A stretch of 64,000 nt of DNA from Aspidiotus rigidus (GCA_035079385.1 JAVHKY010000048.1:499501-563500), one strand, 5' to 3'. Shown: positions 10,207 to 21,879, counted from the stretch's first letter. The notes: generated by a model from the letters alone, not told the origin. Numbers and translations are program-made.

Positions 10207-12597
10207 AAAATACTTCAAGAATGGTATAATTTTGTTCATGCATTTTTCAATTTTTTTTTTTTTTTTTGTGTAGTGTTATCATTTTAATGGTGATTTTCAT
10301 ACGTTAGATTGCAATTTGGAAACTTTGTACAATTTTTGGCCTTTGAGGAGCGCGACTCAATACTTGTATGAAGGTGCGTTCAAACAACGTTATGGATAAA
10401 GGATATTTAATTTGTTCGCGATGAAACTGATGATTATTATTCTTTCAACGCGATAATTGTTCCGCGCATCGCAACGTACGCACGCGGTCAGTGCTTTAGC
10501 TGGTTTCAGCGACGCGACGTCCCAATGCGCATTTTACCCAGAAATACGGAGAGCAAGTGACAGAAGAAAGTAAGAGAAGTTTTCAAAAAAGATTTAGCAC
10601 AAAGTATTTTCTTGCCCAGCTGTAAATTTTTACAAGTAAACGCAATGATGCTTCAGCCTCGAGCAATTTCTTGTATAAAGAGGAGCGAGAAGGAGTTTTC
10701 TGGTTAATCGGAAGATTATTATTATACATTTCAATCAAGAGAGAACTTTTTCAAAATCCATTAAGATTTTTCACATATCACCAGTTTCAAGAAATATGGT
10801 CACCACGATGCTATTACAAGATTTTTCAATCTTCTCCAAATATTTTTACAGTTTATTCAAATGTCATCTTATTATACAGCATTACAGAAATTCACTCACA
10901 TTTTCATCCGCATCAGTGTTGTACACAATATGTATATTTTTTCGAGAGTACGGTTGTAAGTGAATTGAACTTTCGCGAACTCAATTGATGATGCCAATCA
11001 CTTCAACGAGTCATCATACACTGCACTGTAAAAGTACCTATAATGGATGGAATTCACTTCGGTGCGATTTATTCGCTGTACTGTGACTATGTTAGTTGAA
11101 TAACAATAAGAGGTCATAAACACTTATCTCTTTACACAGTTTTTGTGAGCTCATAACTACATATTTATTTCTCGTACGTACGAATAGTTGTTTGTGTAAA
11201 CGTTTCGTTTTTGAAAAGCTAACATCAACGAATACGTACTTAACGATTTTTTGAAGAAAGCAAAAAGAAGGAAAGAAAGATAGAAGTATACAAAATGTGA
11301 CATTTATAATGAATCAGATAAATAGTATAATATGTATTATACAAACCAAGGGTAACGTACATAAATTTAACCTCATCACTTTTGACAATGTACGGTACCT
11401 CACCGGCGAATGTATGTGTCGGATCGTGCTGTTTCTGTCTCTTTCAGTCATTTGATGAACGAAGCGCAAAAGTGAAACGAAGAAAGACGTCAGAAATGGA
11501 GGGGAAAAAATCGTATCCGTACATCCATAGAAAAATACTTCTGTACTCACTCGTTCGTCCTTTTTCTTTCTGATACTCGTTGGCAGAAGCCTTAATTGTT
11601 GCCTACTCTTCACAAAATTAACGACTTTTTTCCGCCATCTCGACAAGGGAGACACGACGTACGAGAAATTGTAAGAGAGGCTGAAATACAAAGAAAATGA
11701 AGGAAACGGAAGACCGGAAACCGATCGACTTGACGCACCTGACCTCATCACGTATGATGCGTCTCTTCTCCTATCTTAATCGACTCATTCCTGCACTCGA
11801 AAGGGTGACAAAACTCTGTGAACTATACGTAATGACGTGTGTACGCGATGTTTTATGTTTTGAGTAAAACAGATGCGAAAACGAGTAAGAAAAAGTTGAC
11901 GATTTGATTGACAGGTTACCTTGTGTTTATTGTACAAGATGAGGATGGGGAGAGGTAACTGGATGAACGTTTCAAAAAAAGAACGCAAAATACCGAAACG
12001 TCGCATTATTCATATCCAATGAATGTGAAGAGGTTGTTTTGTTGCGAAGAAATGTCGCTTCAAATTTTTGGCTGATTATCAGTACAGTGCTCCCAAGTCG
12101 CAAAGACGGCGAATTTATTTTATCGGGTACGCGGTAGTAGCCGTTCATCGTGCCATACGGTATCGTCCCGGCAAGTCCCGATTTGAAAGTGGTAGGCACT
12201 AATCATTTATAGTGGTGCATTTAAGTGTGATAATTCAGCCTATTGGTATGTAAACGATGTACAAAACACATGATCAACCAATAATAATAATAATAAATAG
12301 TACGAGTTTCATTTCACTTACTTTTATACCAAAATAACAAATGCCACAATAACTGATAATTGGGAGGACGAGTGGGGAGGGAAACTAAATTGTTTGTTGA
12401 GATTAGATATGGAAACCAGCTTTACTTTTATAAGATACAATGACAGGCTGGTATATGTATATTCTGAAGACCCCATAAAAGCACCAAGTCGCTAACTTCA
12501 ATAGTTCATTGGTTCTGTCGCACGCACAAAATCGCTGCGGTCAATATTTTACAGTTTAACACAGGCTCTTATGTAGAGTTGTCACTCAAACTCATTT

Positions 12598-12835
12598 TAA
12601 CAGGGAACCTTGTTTTATGGGGGGGTTTTGGGGAAATTTGCCGTGCGCCGTCCGGCAACAAAAAATGGAAAAATTTCAACTCTCGAGCTATGTACGAGTA
12701 TGATAGGAGAGGGACTCATAATAATTTCGACCTGTAAGCTATAATATGATAGGGGAAAAATTTCGACTCTCGAGCTATATATTTCAAAGTCCCTAAAATA
12801 AGTCGAAGTCACTGATGACGTCCTATTTTATACTA
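12598..12835. mobile_element. Edge of CAGGGAACC MITE family (copy 1)
   Basis: It begins with an ACAGGGAACCTTGTTTTATG terminus and a GCCGTGCGCCGTCCGG word. Diverged tandem ~45-60 bp subrepeats follow, containing TTTCGACTCTCGAGCTATAT and ATGATAGGAGAGGGACT. The same terminus and subrepeats occur at 56308-56745, where both termini are present. No closing inverted terminus lies at a short distance here, so this copy is either longer or truncated. Confidence 0.65.
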
Positions 12836-12837
12836 GG

Positions 12838-13190
12838 TTTATAGGAATTGCATAAATAGAGTCTTGGTTTGAATTATGAATATAAAATATGATCTTTGAT
12901 TCCGTGAAATGTTATCTGCTCTAGTTTATTTATCTATCAAATTATGGAATACCAATAGATAATAAAGAAAATTTGATTACTAGAGAAAGAGGTGAGATAT
13001 GGTTGTAATAACATTTAGTGGGGTTTTAGAGAAATTATGAAAAAGAATACTGTTTTTGGTTAGAAACCTAAATCTTGGTCTTTTCGACAGGGTAGGACAG
13101 AATTACCTATGTCAGCGGGCTGTTTGTTGTGAAGTTTTGGGCGCGTGTGTGTGGGTAGTGTGTGTACTGTCAGAACTGGGGAAAATACAT
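12838..13190 (+). repeat. Dispersed repeat, copy 1 (partner at 38330-38700)
   Basis: Direct similarity to 38330-38700 in the same order: GAATTGCATAAAT, a diverged TTATGAATA block, ATGATCTTTGATT, GAAATGTTATCT, TTTATCTATCAA, AGAGGTGAGAT and GGCTGTTTGTTG. There is no coding potential. It probably belongs to a larger non-autonomous element and is diverged by roughly a quarter of positions. Confidence 0.6.
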
Positions 13191-13709
13191 CACTATTGAA
13201 AGTTCAACTGTTATGACTTATGAGCTCTTATGAAGTCAAAATTTGCTTCTAACAGACTAACTGCGCTGAAGGCGAGTGCAAAGCACGAGTCTGTCACAAT
13301 TGTATCTTTCAGCAGTTTCAGCGAGCGCCCTAGGACTAGCCGCCAAGGCACGCTGAAAGCGGCCATCATTTTGTTTTTCCTATTTATGCTTCCTGTTTAA
13401 AAGACCAAAAGTCATCTTTCATTCTTATACGTGCACTAAAAGTAACGCGTGAATTGCGTGCAATAGCTAAAAGATTTATGACTCATAAAACAGCGGGCAG
13501 AAATGTTTTTTTTGTCCTAGACTCCTAGAGCATAACAATTTTTCACTTCTTCATCCTATAGAACGCAAGGTGCGATCTGAATGTTTAAATTTTAACCTCG
13601 GCATTGACGGTTAGCCATTAGCCTTCCTCAAATCACGCAGAATCTAAAATATTGTTTGATGATAATATGATCGAATCGACTAAATCAGCTCTTATATAAG
13701 CCATCAATA

Positions 13710-13775
13710 TATAAAATAAAACGACGGCTTCCTTAACGAAGTTAAACGAGGAACGTAGGGAACTTGTTCTATGAA
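13710..13775. repeat. CAGGGAACC MITE family, short edge copy
   Basis: ACGACGGCTTCCTTAACGAA followed by GTTAAACGAGGAACGTAGGG is the reverse complement of the sequence at 60640-60690 and of the right edge of the 56308-56745 element. Here it reads into AACTTGTTCTATG, the counterpart of AACCTGTTTTATG. So the conserved family sequence extends beyond the 17 bp terminus. Confidence 0.6.
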
Positions 13776-13846
13776 TCAAATTGGTTTCCTAGTAAAAAGC
13801 TAGTAGAAAGGAGACCTAGACCTACTTATAATAAAAAGCATATTTT

Positions 13847-13948
13847 TCAACTAATACATGAAGTGCGCGATCTGACTCGTACGTTTGCTTCACTCGCTAC
13901 CGCTACTTTAGTACTCGTCAGAAATTGCGCACTTCATGCACTAGTTGA
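13847..13948. mobile_element. ~100 bp foldback element
   Basis: The left arm TCAACTAATACATGAAGTGC pairs with the right arm GCACTTCATGCACTAGTTGA. About 55 bp between the arms contain a GCTTCACTCGCTACCGC motif. It resembles the CACTCGCTTTGCTCG palindromes at 31475, 31682 and 37343. Confidence 0.6.
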
Positions 13949-14039
13949 TAAATATTCTATTTCAGAGTTTATTTTATATTCCATAAATTTATATCGCAAG
14001 TTCCAGGACAGAAGTACGACAATATTCTCAGAGCCCTGA

Positions 14040-14589
14040 AAACTGTAGTCATTCATAGATATACCTATCTGAATTTTGTCGGTGTGGACACCATAGTCAG
14101 GGCGTGTCCAAACCGTGCAAGAGATGACGTATTTGAAAGAATTAGTTCTTCTTCTGAAATGAGTTCTTTAGTGACATAAAAAATATACTCATACTGTTAT
14201 GTTTTATCACTCATACCCTTCAGACTTCACAATTAGACGAACAAAATATTTCCTCAAATCCAAATATTTCTTAGTCCTCGTAAAGTATGTAGGGAAAAAA
14301 AAAATTGTTTTCTTCATTTACGATCTAGAAGTGCCTTATAGCGGCACTTATAATAATATTACAGCTGTAAAATAGAGTCATATCTAACGTGACCCGTGAA
14401 CTGGGAATATTGACGAGCTATCACCTATCGTGTGATCTTCAGTTCCGATAAAAATGCACTCGTCTTTTACTTTGCGCGCGGACATTTTAAAATTTGGGAA
14501 AAGATAAAATTGATAATTATCGGTGTCTGAGAATCCAACCACTGTTAGGTAAGGTCAAGGATTACAATCAACAATGATATTTTTCGTTC
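14040..14589. other. Intron stretch, nothing recognised
   Basis: No open frame above 60 codons and no repeat recognised. Confidence 0.5.
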
Positions 14590-15190
14590 TTGTTTATACC
14601 TGTTATCATATACACGTGCGTGATACACAGCCCTTTTTGTTCTTCGAAAACACCTATTTCAACATCATGTACCCATCAAATTAGCACTTTTTCCAAAAAA
14701 GCACATTTAAGCGCCTCCTCTGTCAATCCTAATGTAAATAATTCAACTTTATTTAACGAGCCTAAAATTTCACCTTCTACGAGTACTTGCAATAAGTATT
14801 CGCGGTTTTGTATCACATTGGTTCAAAAAAGTATAGAGAAAGAGACTGAATTGCAACATTGAGGTTCCGGTCCTAATTCCAAATGAACAGTGTATTCACA
14901 TGGGTAAAAGTGCCAACACACGACAATGGTGTAGGGGTATCTTCACTCAAGAGTCGAAATGAGCCAATATTCTCTGAATCCTTCGAAGTAAATGTGGTCG
15001 ATGTAAACTCTCACCGAATTGTTGAAAGTCAAACTACTTCAATGTCCAACTTTCTCGACAACCCTGGCGCATGGGCAGTAAATGAAACTACTCGAGATTA
15101 CTGGGTCTCTTGTGGATTATACTTCGAAAAAAAAAACATTGTAACTTCAAAAAGAATAAAAGGACATACACGGGAAATGATGGTAAAGTA
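14590..15190 (+). pseudogene. Unassigned open frames, possible TTF-type (hAT-related) remnant
   Basis: Two plus-strand frames follow each other (14590-14862 and 14883-15191). The second has DNPGAWAVNETTRDYWVSCG, which recalls the D-x-x-x-W...R-x-Y-W pattern of TTF zinc-finger domains in hAT-like transposase proteins. The expected downstream RxF/W...Y and cysteine pairs are not visible. A further plus frame at 15541-15753 has no resemblance I can name. This is a weak call from spacing of a few residues only. The frames lie antisense to dri inside its intron. Confidence 0.2.
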
Positions 15191-17079
15191 AGTAATAAAC
15201 GGCGTCCACAATATAACTCGAAATTAGCCATTTCAAGTTATTATAAACACCCGTTTGCGTTCAAATAAATGAATAAAAAGTATCTATGAAAGGTACCCAT
15301 GTTAGACCCAACACAAATTCGATAATTTCATCTCTACAAATTAAGGAGAAAGAACACAGAAAACAAAGCGTGATATTCGAAAACGGACTCTGCCATTATT
15401 GGCAATTTTCAGTAGACAAAAAAAAAAAAAAAAAAAAGACAGTGTACGCTCGGTAGCTACAACAAGTTTCAGTTTGGAACAAGATCAGTTGCATACAGAA
15501 GTGTGTTCAGGGGTACACCTGTTGAGAAATAAGGTCTCAAATGCATTATTGTGGAGATACACAGCTGCAAAGTTGGTTAGCCCGTTTTGGAATGTCAAAT
15601 TGTAGGATGAATACAATCATTTGGACCGATGATAAAGCATTAATGTGCTCTAGGAATGGAGGTAATTTGGCTGTAGGTCGATGTACAATGTATAATGGAG
15701 TGTATGAAGGACGATTTCTCATTGTTACAACTTGTATAAAGAAAAAATATTAAGTGGTACTTCAAAATGGACTTTGTCCATCAAAAATTGAAGAAAGACT
15801 CATGGTAATGCTTTAACACGCTGTTTTATGGTGACATCTCGTGAATTATGAGTACCAAACTCAAGATATCACCAAAAAAACAACTTGTTGACGCATTATC
15901 AAGAGTCTTTCTTTGATTTTTGATGGATAAAGTCCGCGTTTTGGAACACCACTATATATTTTTTCTTTTCTTTTCTCAAAGATTTTTTTTGCGACTTTTA
16001 TGATCAATTTTTCGACATTGATAACGCTCACATGATGTAGGCTAGTACTACATTTTCCACCAGGTAGCGCTCTTAACTAAAAACTACCAGAAATGGATTG
16101 AATTTTCAGGTATTCCAATCGTGATGGAATCACCGTATTAAAAGACAATGGATAGAGTCTGTTTAAAAAGTATGCGTAAATTTTGACCTTTGCCCACAAA
16201 ATCCAACTCAACTGGCAGACTTTTCATAGTCTCAAATAAATATTCATAAGTCAAGAGAACTATTGATTTCGAATATCACATAAATTTTCATTTGCGAAGA
16301 AGCACAATGATGCCCACTAAAAGATAAGCGTTTTAAAACTTATTGCTTCTGTTATTGAGCTAGAACTGACGACGAGGAACACCATTTTAGGACGCGAGAG
16401 TGAGCTGTTTAAAAGTCTTGGGGTGAGTTTGGCATTGAAGAAAAATTGACAATATCCTGAGCAATTTTAAATAAGAATGCGTTGATTCTAGAATTGACTA
16501 ATAAAGTAGCCGTAGCTGTGATAGTGAATTTCCTTCTTGGTTGTTTACCCATCATGAACTAGATTTCAAGTGAAAAATTGATTTACATGCTCTGTACCTG
16601 AGAGAAGGTGCTCCTTCATAGTGTGCCAGGATTTAGAACTCGCATTCCAAAAAAATCCTTACATAGGTTCTAATTTTTCTAAATTGTGACACTCCCAGCT
16701 GATATAAATTTGTACAAGTTTTAGAATATTAAATTCCTTGCATTTTAATCAACTTTTATGACATTAATAATGGTCAGTTTTTTTTGTTTTGTTCCTTTTT
16801 TCCCCTAGATACACCGTGATAGGACCACTATTGGCAAGATTTAATAGAAGTTACAAGTGTGTCAATTTCCAACAAAATGTTTATGTCTGATAAGTATATT
16901 TTGTGAGTAAAGTGATTTAAGAAAAGTCGAAAACAAAAGTTTTTTTTTTCTTTTATCTGTCGCGAATTCCACTGGATCAATTTTAGTAGTTACCGGTAAC
17001 CTTCGAATATAATAATCTTACCACTTCTGTTTCAACGAAAAGAAATTAAAATTCAGGAAAGAAGTATATTTCAACTCAC

Positions 17080-17263
17080 TGTGTTCTCAAAGTAAATGCT
17101 GCCGAAGTAATTGACGAGGGTAAATTTAAGCCTTTAATCACTTCCTGCCACAGTTTCTTATTAATAACATCCACCAAACCACCACGTTGTACCACTAATT
17201 TGTATAATTCGTACAAATCGAGTACAGATTTCGCCATTATTGGTAGCCGAGTGACTGGAGTTT
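17080..17263 (-). CDS. dri: dead ringer/retained (ARID3 family) exon: ARID domain core
   Basis: A 184 bp internal exon encoding 60 full codons, with two bases of a split codon at each end. It contains TPVTRLPIMAKSVLDLYELY, then LVVQRGGLVDVINKK, LWQEVIKGLNLP, and SSITSAAFTLRT. These correspond to ARID helices 2-5, including the GGL...V loop and the SITSAAFTLR helix-turn-helix that inserts into the major groove. This series is almost residue for residue that of fly Dri and vertebrate ARID3. The acceptor is TATTTGCAG at 17272-17264 and the donor GTGAGT starts at 17079. The residue before TPV, split across the upstream junction, ends in AA, whereas the usual residue is Gly (FMQKRGTPV). The upstream exon with DDLFSFMQKR was sought at higher coordinates and not found. 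Family members regulate embryonic patterning and neuronal development. Confidence 0.95.
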
Positions 17264-18308
17264 CTGCAAATAGAAAACAAAGTATTTCCAAAAATCATTT
17301 GATTGTTTTATACTATGTACATTGAATACCTTTAACAGAAATGTATACGTACACCAATGCCGAATGTCTGTACGAGTTGATTAATCTATATATGCTATAT
17401 GCTTTCTTATACTTTCTTTCATTTCGTTCATTTACGTAAATACGTGTAGTGTATTGGTTACGTATATTGGTAATTAGACTCGAAAGATTTACACGTTGAC
17501 CATACTTATTCATTAAAATACATCACACATTCACTTATGATGTACAAATTTCATCAACCTTCTTCAAGCACACAAGCATCAGAAGATACATTTGCATCCC
17601 AAAAACAAATACCTTCAATTAAAGCGTACAATATTCGTTTAATTGCTATCTCTTCAACGTGTGCGGTTATACCGTATCACACTTGCGTAGTAATTTTTGT
17701 AAAAATATAATTTAACGTAGCTTCATCGTCATCGTAAACTACCTACATCATTGTCTACTGGCAGTAAGAATGATAGAAATATGAGACAAGTATTGACTTA
17801 CGCGCATATAGTACATGTGATGACTCGCAGACGATTCAGAGTAATACACAATTTCAATTAAACGCGCTCAATAACCAAATTTCGCATAGGCTATATGTTT
17901 ATAGTGCATTATTATTATCGGTGTTCATCAATCGACCATCAGTTCAGGTATAGCAGGAAAACTTGAAAACGAGGTTAATCGCTGATATAAGAAAAACGTC
18001 AACATGAGATATGCGATGAATGCACAAGTAGTATCTACGAATATCTTCTTCTTTCTCTTACGCACCATCGATCGCATCAAGTCCAAAACAAATAATATAC
18101 GCGTCCGACACACGAGAATCGAGTAGCTGCACCTTGATCATCGTTATTTATGCAGCAGCTTGATTAAAAATCCGATAAAATACGAAAAGTAGAGAACAAA
18201 ATTCCAAATTTGAATTTTCAAGAGTCCTATAGAATCTTTCTCGTTTTTTTTTTTCTGCGCACTAATGGATTTAATCGATAGCTAATAAAACGTTCTTCGG
18301 GTTCAATT
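17264..18308 (-). other. dri: Upstream intron of dri, nothing recognised
   Basis: Intron sequence 5' of the 17080-17263 exon on the minus strand. It is AT-rich, with no long frame, no repeat and no preceding ARID exon visible. Confidence 0.6.
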
Positions 18309-18497
18309 CAGTGGCGGATCCACGGGGGGGGGGTAATGAGGATCCCCTCCAATCCCGAATTTGTACCCAAAAAAAAGATAGATTTACAGAAATACTCGAC
18401 CCCGAGTAATTAATTTTTTGAACGCCTATTCAATTTTTTTTGCATTCCCCCCCTAAAAAAAAAAAAAAAAAAATGGCGTGCGCTGGATCCGCCCATG
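18309..18497. mobile_element. GGATCC-type MITE with G-run/C-run interior
   Basis: Left end CAGTGGCGGATCCAC followed by a G9 run. Right end C7/A19 run then CTGGATCCGCCCATG, the imperfect inverted complement. Length 189 bp. The flanks share CAATT (18304-18308 and 18498-18502), a possible target duplication. CAGTGGCGGATCCA-type ends are common on non-autonomous DNA transposons in many animals. It has no coding capacity. Confidence 0.7.
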
Positions 18498-18699
18498 CAA
18501 TTTAGTAGGCATAATAATGATATTTTTCTTAAACAAGAAACTTTCGATGCGCATTAAACAACAGAGTAAATTATGTTACAGTGAAATTGAGACATCAGTG
18601 AAATTGGGAAACTCGACGCATTTCGCGTAATATACGAGCGTGTTTTCTTGCTTTGCGTGAAAATTAGGCGTACACAAAAGCGAAAATGGACAAAAGAGA

Positions 18700-18930
18700 G
18701 AATGAAAAAAAAAAATAATATTGTTCATCGGTGTCTCTCTCTCTCTCCCTCTCACCCTCTCTTTCTCTTTCTCTGTCTTTCTCTCTTTCTTCCGTGTTTC
18801 TCCATTGCGTCTCTGTATTCGGGTGATGTGCGATCTTTACACGTATGTCGACCTCCGGGAACTCCGCATATGATTGAAACTCTCTATACGAATCCGCGCG
18901 CTTGACCACTCGGCCACAAGTGCTGGAACA
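18700..18930 (-). mobile_element. tRNA-like head with CT/GA-rich tail (SINE or tRNA pseudogene)
   Basis: On the minus strand TGGCCGAGTGG (18916-18906) matches the RNA polymerase III A box of class II (Leu/Ser) tRNAs. A degenerate B-box region, GGAGGTCGACATAC, lies about 50 nt on, which is the spacing expected with a long variable arm. A CT-rich tract (GA-rich on the minus strand, 18735-18792) and an A-rich run (18705-18717) follow downstream of the head. The acceptor stem does not close well, so a functional tRNA is unlikely. A tRNA-derived SINE is the simplest reading. Confidence 0.45.
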
Positions 18931-19267
18931 TCAACACGAATTTAAAATGCAGCTATTGCCATGTGAATGTCGAACGCCGCGCCGGCATTCTTAATGCTAA
19001 AATGCATTGCACATTTTTTGTCCATTTGTCTACATGAAATGTAGTTACGTATTATTGAAATAATGTATTTTTGAAATTATTTTTCATTCATTAAAAAGGG
19101 GAGAAAATGAAATTGCTGGAAGAAGATAGAAATTATTAATTGTTGCACGGCATACTGCTGCCATCGCATTTTGAATTGCAAAGAATATTTTTCTTTTTAT
19201 AGGTAGCAAATTGCGCTGACGCACTGAAACTATAAAAATTGATAGAATGAAAATTTGGATCGGTCTT

Positions 19268-19975
19268 GAGGTGAAACCATAAATCTCCTGAGTTTAATTT
19301 AAATGTTAATTCTATCAATTTTTTATGGTTTCTTACTTGGTCTAATTTAAATGTTGATTCTATCAATTTATTCATGGTTTCTCTGTTGGTCTAACTTAAA
19401 TGTAGATTTTATTAATTTGTTTATGGTTTCTCCCTGAGTCTAATTTAAATTTTGATTCTATTAATTTTTTATGGTTTATTCTTTAGTCTAAATCAAACAT
19501 ATTGATTCCATCAATTTTTTCATGGTTTCTCCCTTGGTCTAACTCGAATGTTGATTCTATCAATCTATTTATGGTTTCTCTCTGAGTCTAATTCAAAATG
19601 TCAATTCTATCAATTTTTTATGGTTTCTTACTTGGTCTAATTCAAATGTTGATTCTGTCAATTTATTCATGGTTCCTCTGTTGGTCTAACTTATAAATCT
19701 TGATTCAATCAATTTATTTATGGTTTTTCTTTGAGTCTATTTTTTATGGTTTCTTCCTCGGTCTAACCAAAATGTTGATTCTATTAATTTGTTTATGGTT
19801 TCTCCCTGAATCTAATCCAAATTTTGATTCTACTAATTTTTCATGGTTTCTTCTTTGGTCTAATTTAAACAATTGATTCCATCAATTTTTTCATGGTTTC
19901 TCCCTTGGTCTAACTCGAATATTGATTCTATCAATCTATTTATGGTTTCTTTCTGAGTCTAATTTAAATGTTGAT
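19268..19975. repeat. ~58 bp satellite with higher-order structure
   Basis: About 13-14 diverged units. Each holds GATTCTATCAATTT, a variable TTTATGG block, TTTCTC/TTTCTT, a TTGGTCTAA or GAGTCTAA word, and TTAAATGTT. Unit variants recur in the same order. TTACTTGGTCTAATT is at about 19333 and 19629, TTGTTTATGGTTTCTCCCTGA at about 19418 and 19791, and CCCTTGGTCTAACTCGAAT at about 19531 and 19903. A block of 5-6 units has therefore been duplicated (offsets about 296 and about 372 bp, implying gain or loss of a unit). It has no coding role. Confidence 0.85.
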
Positions 19976-20109
19976 GTAGTCATTGTTTGTTTTCCTGCGT
20001 CAGTTTTTACTTTTGGTCTCCTTCCAATGAAGATTCTTACCAATTGTGATTCCAAGTATTTTGTGTGTTCAACTTTCCCTAATGACAATAAAATAAAACA
20101 ATTTTTGTG

Positions 20110-20113
<4 letters not shown>

Positions 20114-20140
<27 letters not shown>
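20114..20140. repeat. Poly(A) tract beside tRNA-like 3' half
   Basis: A run of 27 A followed by GCTTGTACGGGGCTCGAACT. Read on the minus strand this is AGTTCGAGCCCCGTACAAGC and then a T run, like a tRNA T-arm/B box followed by a polymerase III terminator. No A box lies upstream on that strand, so no tRNA is called. Confidence 0.5.
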
Positions 20141-20141
<1 letters not shown>

Positions 20142-20559
20142 CTTGTACGGGGCTCGAACTTGTTACCATATTTCACATACGTAAAACGTATCATAATTGT
20201 GCAGAAGTGTAAACGCGACGGCGCGGCGCGTACAATGATGATCATAAGGCTGAAGAATCGCTCGAAGATAATGTTGGCAACCGCATAATGTGCACGAAAA
20301 ACACGCCACGACACATGAACGACGAAACGCGCGTGTTCCCAATTTCACTGTGACATAGGTATAATTCTGCTGTTCCCTTATCTCCCATTCAAAAGTTTGC
20401 TCAATGATTTTTACCCAAAATTCGTTGCATTGTACCAAAAATCTTGTATTTCTGCTTTGCCCGTTCTAAGAATATTGATTTAAAGAAGAAAGAAAGACGC
20501 CGTACTTCGAATATTGAAGATCGGGGTTTTCATACGAATATAATCTATGCATACAGAAA

Positions 20560-21465
20560 GTTTACCTTTCCTATCGGAAGCTTTCTGCTAGCCGAAAGAT
20601 TTTTTTGAGGTAAGTTGAATGTTTTATCGTCTTTTCTTCTTTTGTATTGTCTCTGTAAAGTTCTCTGTAGTATTCGGTTACGTGTTCATTAATCTCTTGC
20701 CCTTCCGTAAATCTTTGCACCCTCCTCGTTTATTAAATGCGTAGTCCACTGGGTACCTAAACGAAGTCGTTTTTTCATTGATTTCATATTTTTGTTTCCT
20801 TCGATTGTTTCCCTAATTATTTCTAGATTTATTCTTTCTTCTCTGAGTCTTATATTGTATCGTATGACTTTAGACACTAGATTTAGTTCTAATCTTTCAG
20901 AGGCTGACTTGTTTTTTATTTTTAGAAGCTCTGCTTTTTTTTTGTGAAGCAGTTTAATTTTTCCGTTTAGACCTGTTAATTCTTCTATCTTGTCTTCCTG
21001 CTCTAAGTTCGTTATTTCGTTTGCTTTTTGAGAAATTTCTATAGCTCCCTTTATTATTCCCCGAATTTTATCGTATATGGACGTAGAGCTATGCTCCGTG
21101 AACTCGTAAGTCTCGTCGGCGAAGTCTTCATGTTCTAATCTTTCGAGATTTGCCTTCAGCTTTGTTACATAATTTTCGACGTTTAGTTTAGTTGTTGCTG
21201 TTTGAGGTTTATGTTTGTAAGTTCCCAGCCTATTTGTCTTTGAACGTACTGACAAAAGTCTATGATCTGAGTAGAATTTGAAATTGTTCATTCCAAATAT
21301 GTTATAGTCTGTGACTATATTCTTGTTTCTTGGGGTTATAACATAGTCAATCAGTGTTTTGTGATATTGATTTGGAGCCAGCCACGACCACCTTTTTCCC
21401 GCCCTTTTTTTGAAGAAACCGTTTATAATTTTAAAATTGAACTCTTGACAGAATTAAAATGGGAA
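20560..21465 (-). pseudogene. LINE (non-LTR retrotransposon) ORF2 fragment: end of endonuclease and linker
   Basis: The minus-strand frame opens near 21465 with FKIINGFFKKRAGKRWSW, continues with LAPNQYHKTLIDYVI and ends the nuclease with NNFKFYSDHRLLSVRSK. This matches the C-terminal part of the apurinic-type endonuclease of LINEs (TFFxKR...WTW, xxIDYIL, SDHRLL). A Lys/Glu-rich, probably helical linker of about 170 residues follows (20689-21240), with a stop near 20687. A frameshifted continuation (HVTEYYRELYRDNTKEEKT) leads toward the reverse transcriptase, which is missing. The family looks like the Jockey/RTE-type group, without a firm assignment. It is truncated at both ends. Confidence 0.8.
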
Positions 21466-21469
21466 GAGG

Positions 21470-21850
21470 GAATATATAGTTTACTTTGAAATTTATTATT
21501 TTCTGCCAACTGATCATCCTCTTTTTACCGCAATTCATAATTGATCCAGTACTTCCCATAGAACAGGGTTTCAACATTTCTCAGTCAACTGCATTACTTA
21601 ATGATAAAGTCAAAAGTTTTTTGTTTTTCATTAAACGTATCGATTGGTTGTGATGTCGTTTTACCTTTGTCTCTCAATAAAAGTGAAAATAACAAAAAGA
21701 AAAGGAAGAAAAAGAAGAAGAAGAAATTTTCTGGCGTAGCCAAATAAATGAAGATCATGTTTCATATCTTTATATTTCATTAGTCAACTTGAAGCCGCAC
21801 AAATGCTTATACAAAAAGCAATATTGAAAATTTCTCATACAGTACTTATC
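21470..21850. other. Unassigned stretch
   Basis: AT-rich sequence with an AAGAAGAAGAAG purine tract near 21700. No gene or repeat recognised. Confidence 0.4.
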
Positions 21851-21879
21851 TATAGTCTACTTGTTTAGGCAATGAGAAA

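Larger units (their letters stand above)
6194..17079 (-). other. dri: 10.9 kb dri intron, filled with mobile-element remains
   Basis: This intron is bounded by GTGAGT (17079-17074) and CAG (6196-6194) on the minus strand. It splits the ARID domain after the Thr of TLRT, between the second and third base of a Gln codon. It contains one PLE locus, a second PLE 3' fragment, several foldback elements and MITE-related repeats, listed separately. The parts at 6200-7400, 10240-12590 and 15760-17070 show no recognisable gene or repeat family. The longest frame in them, 145 codons on the minus strand at 11314-11751, resembles nothing known. Confidence 0.9.

Noticed and set aside
11314..11751. 145-codon minus frame in the dri intron
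   Set aside because: No recognisable domain, Ser/Phe-rich as expected of T-rich DNA, and no splice or promoter support.
18664..18909. Minus frame with Glu/Arg dipeptide repeats
   Set aside because: It is produced by the CT/GA-rich tract of the tRNA-like element.
20141..20175. tRNA-like T arm next to a poly(T) terminator
   Set aside because: Only the B-box half is present. No A box or closing stems lie upstream on that strand.
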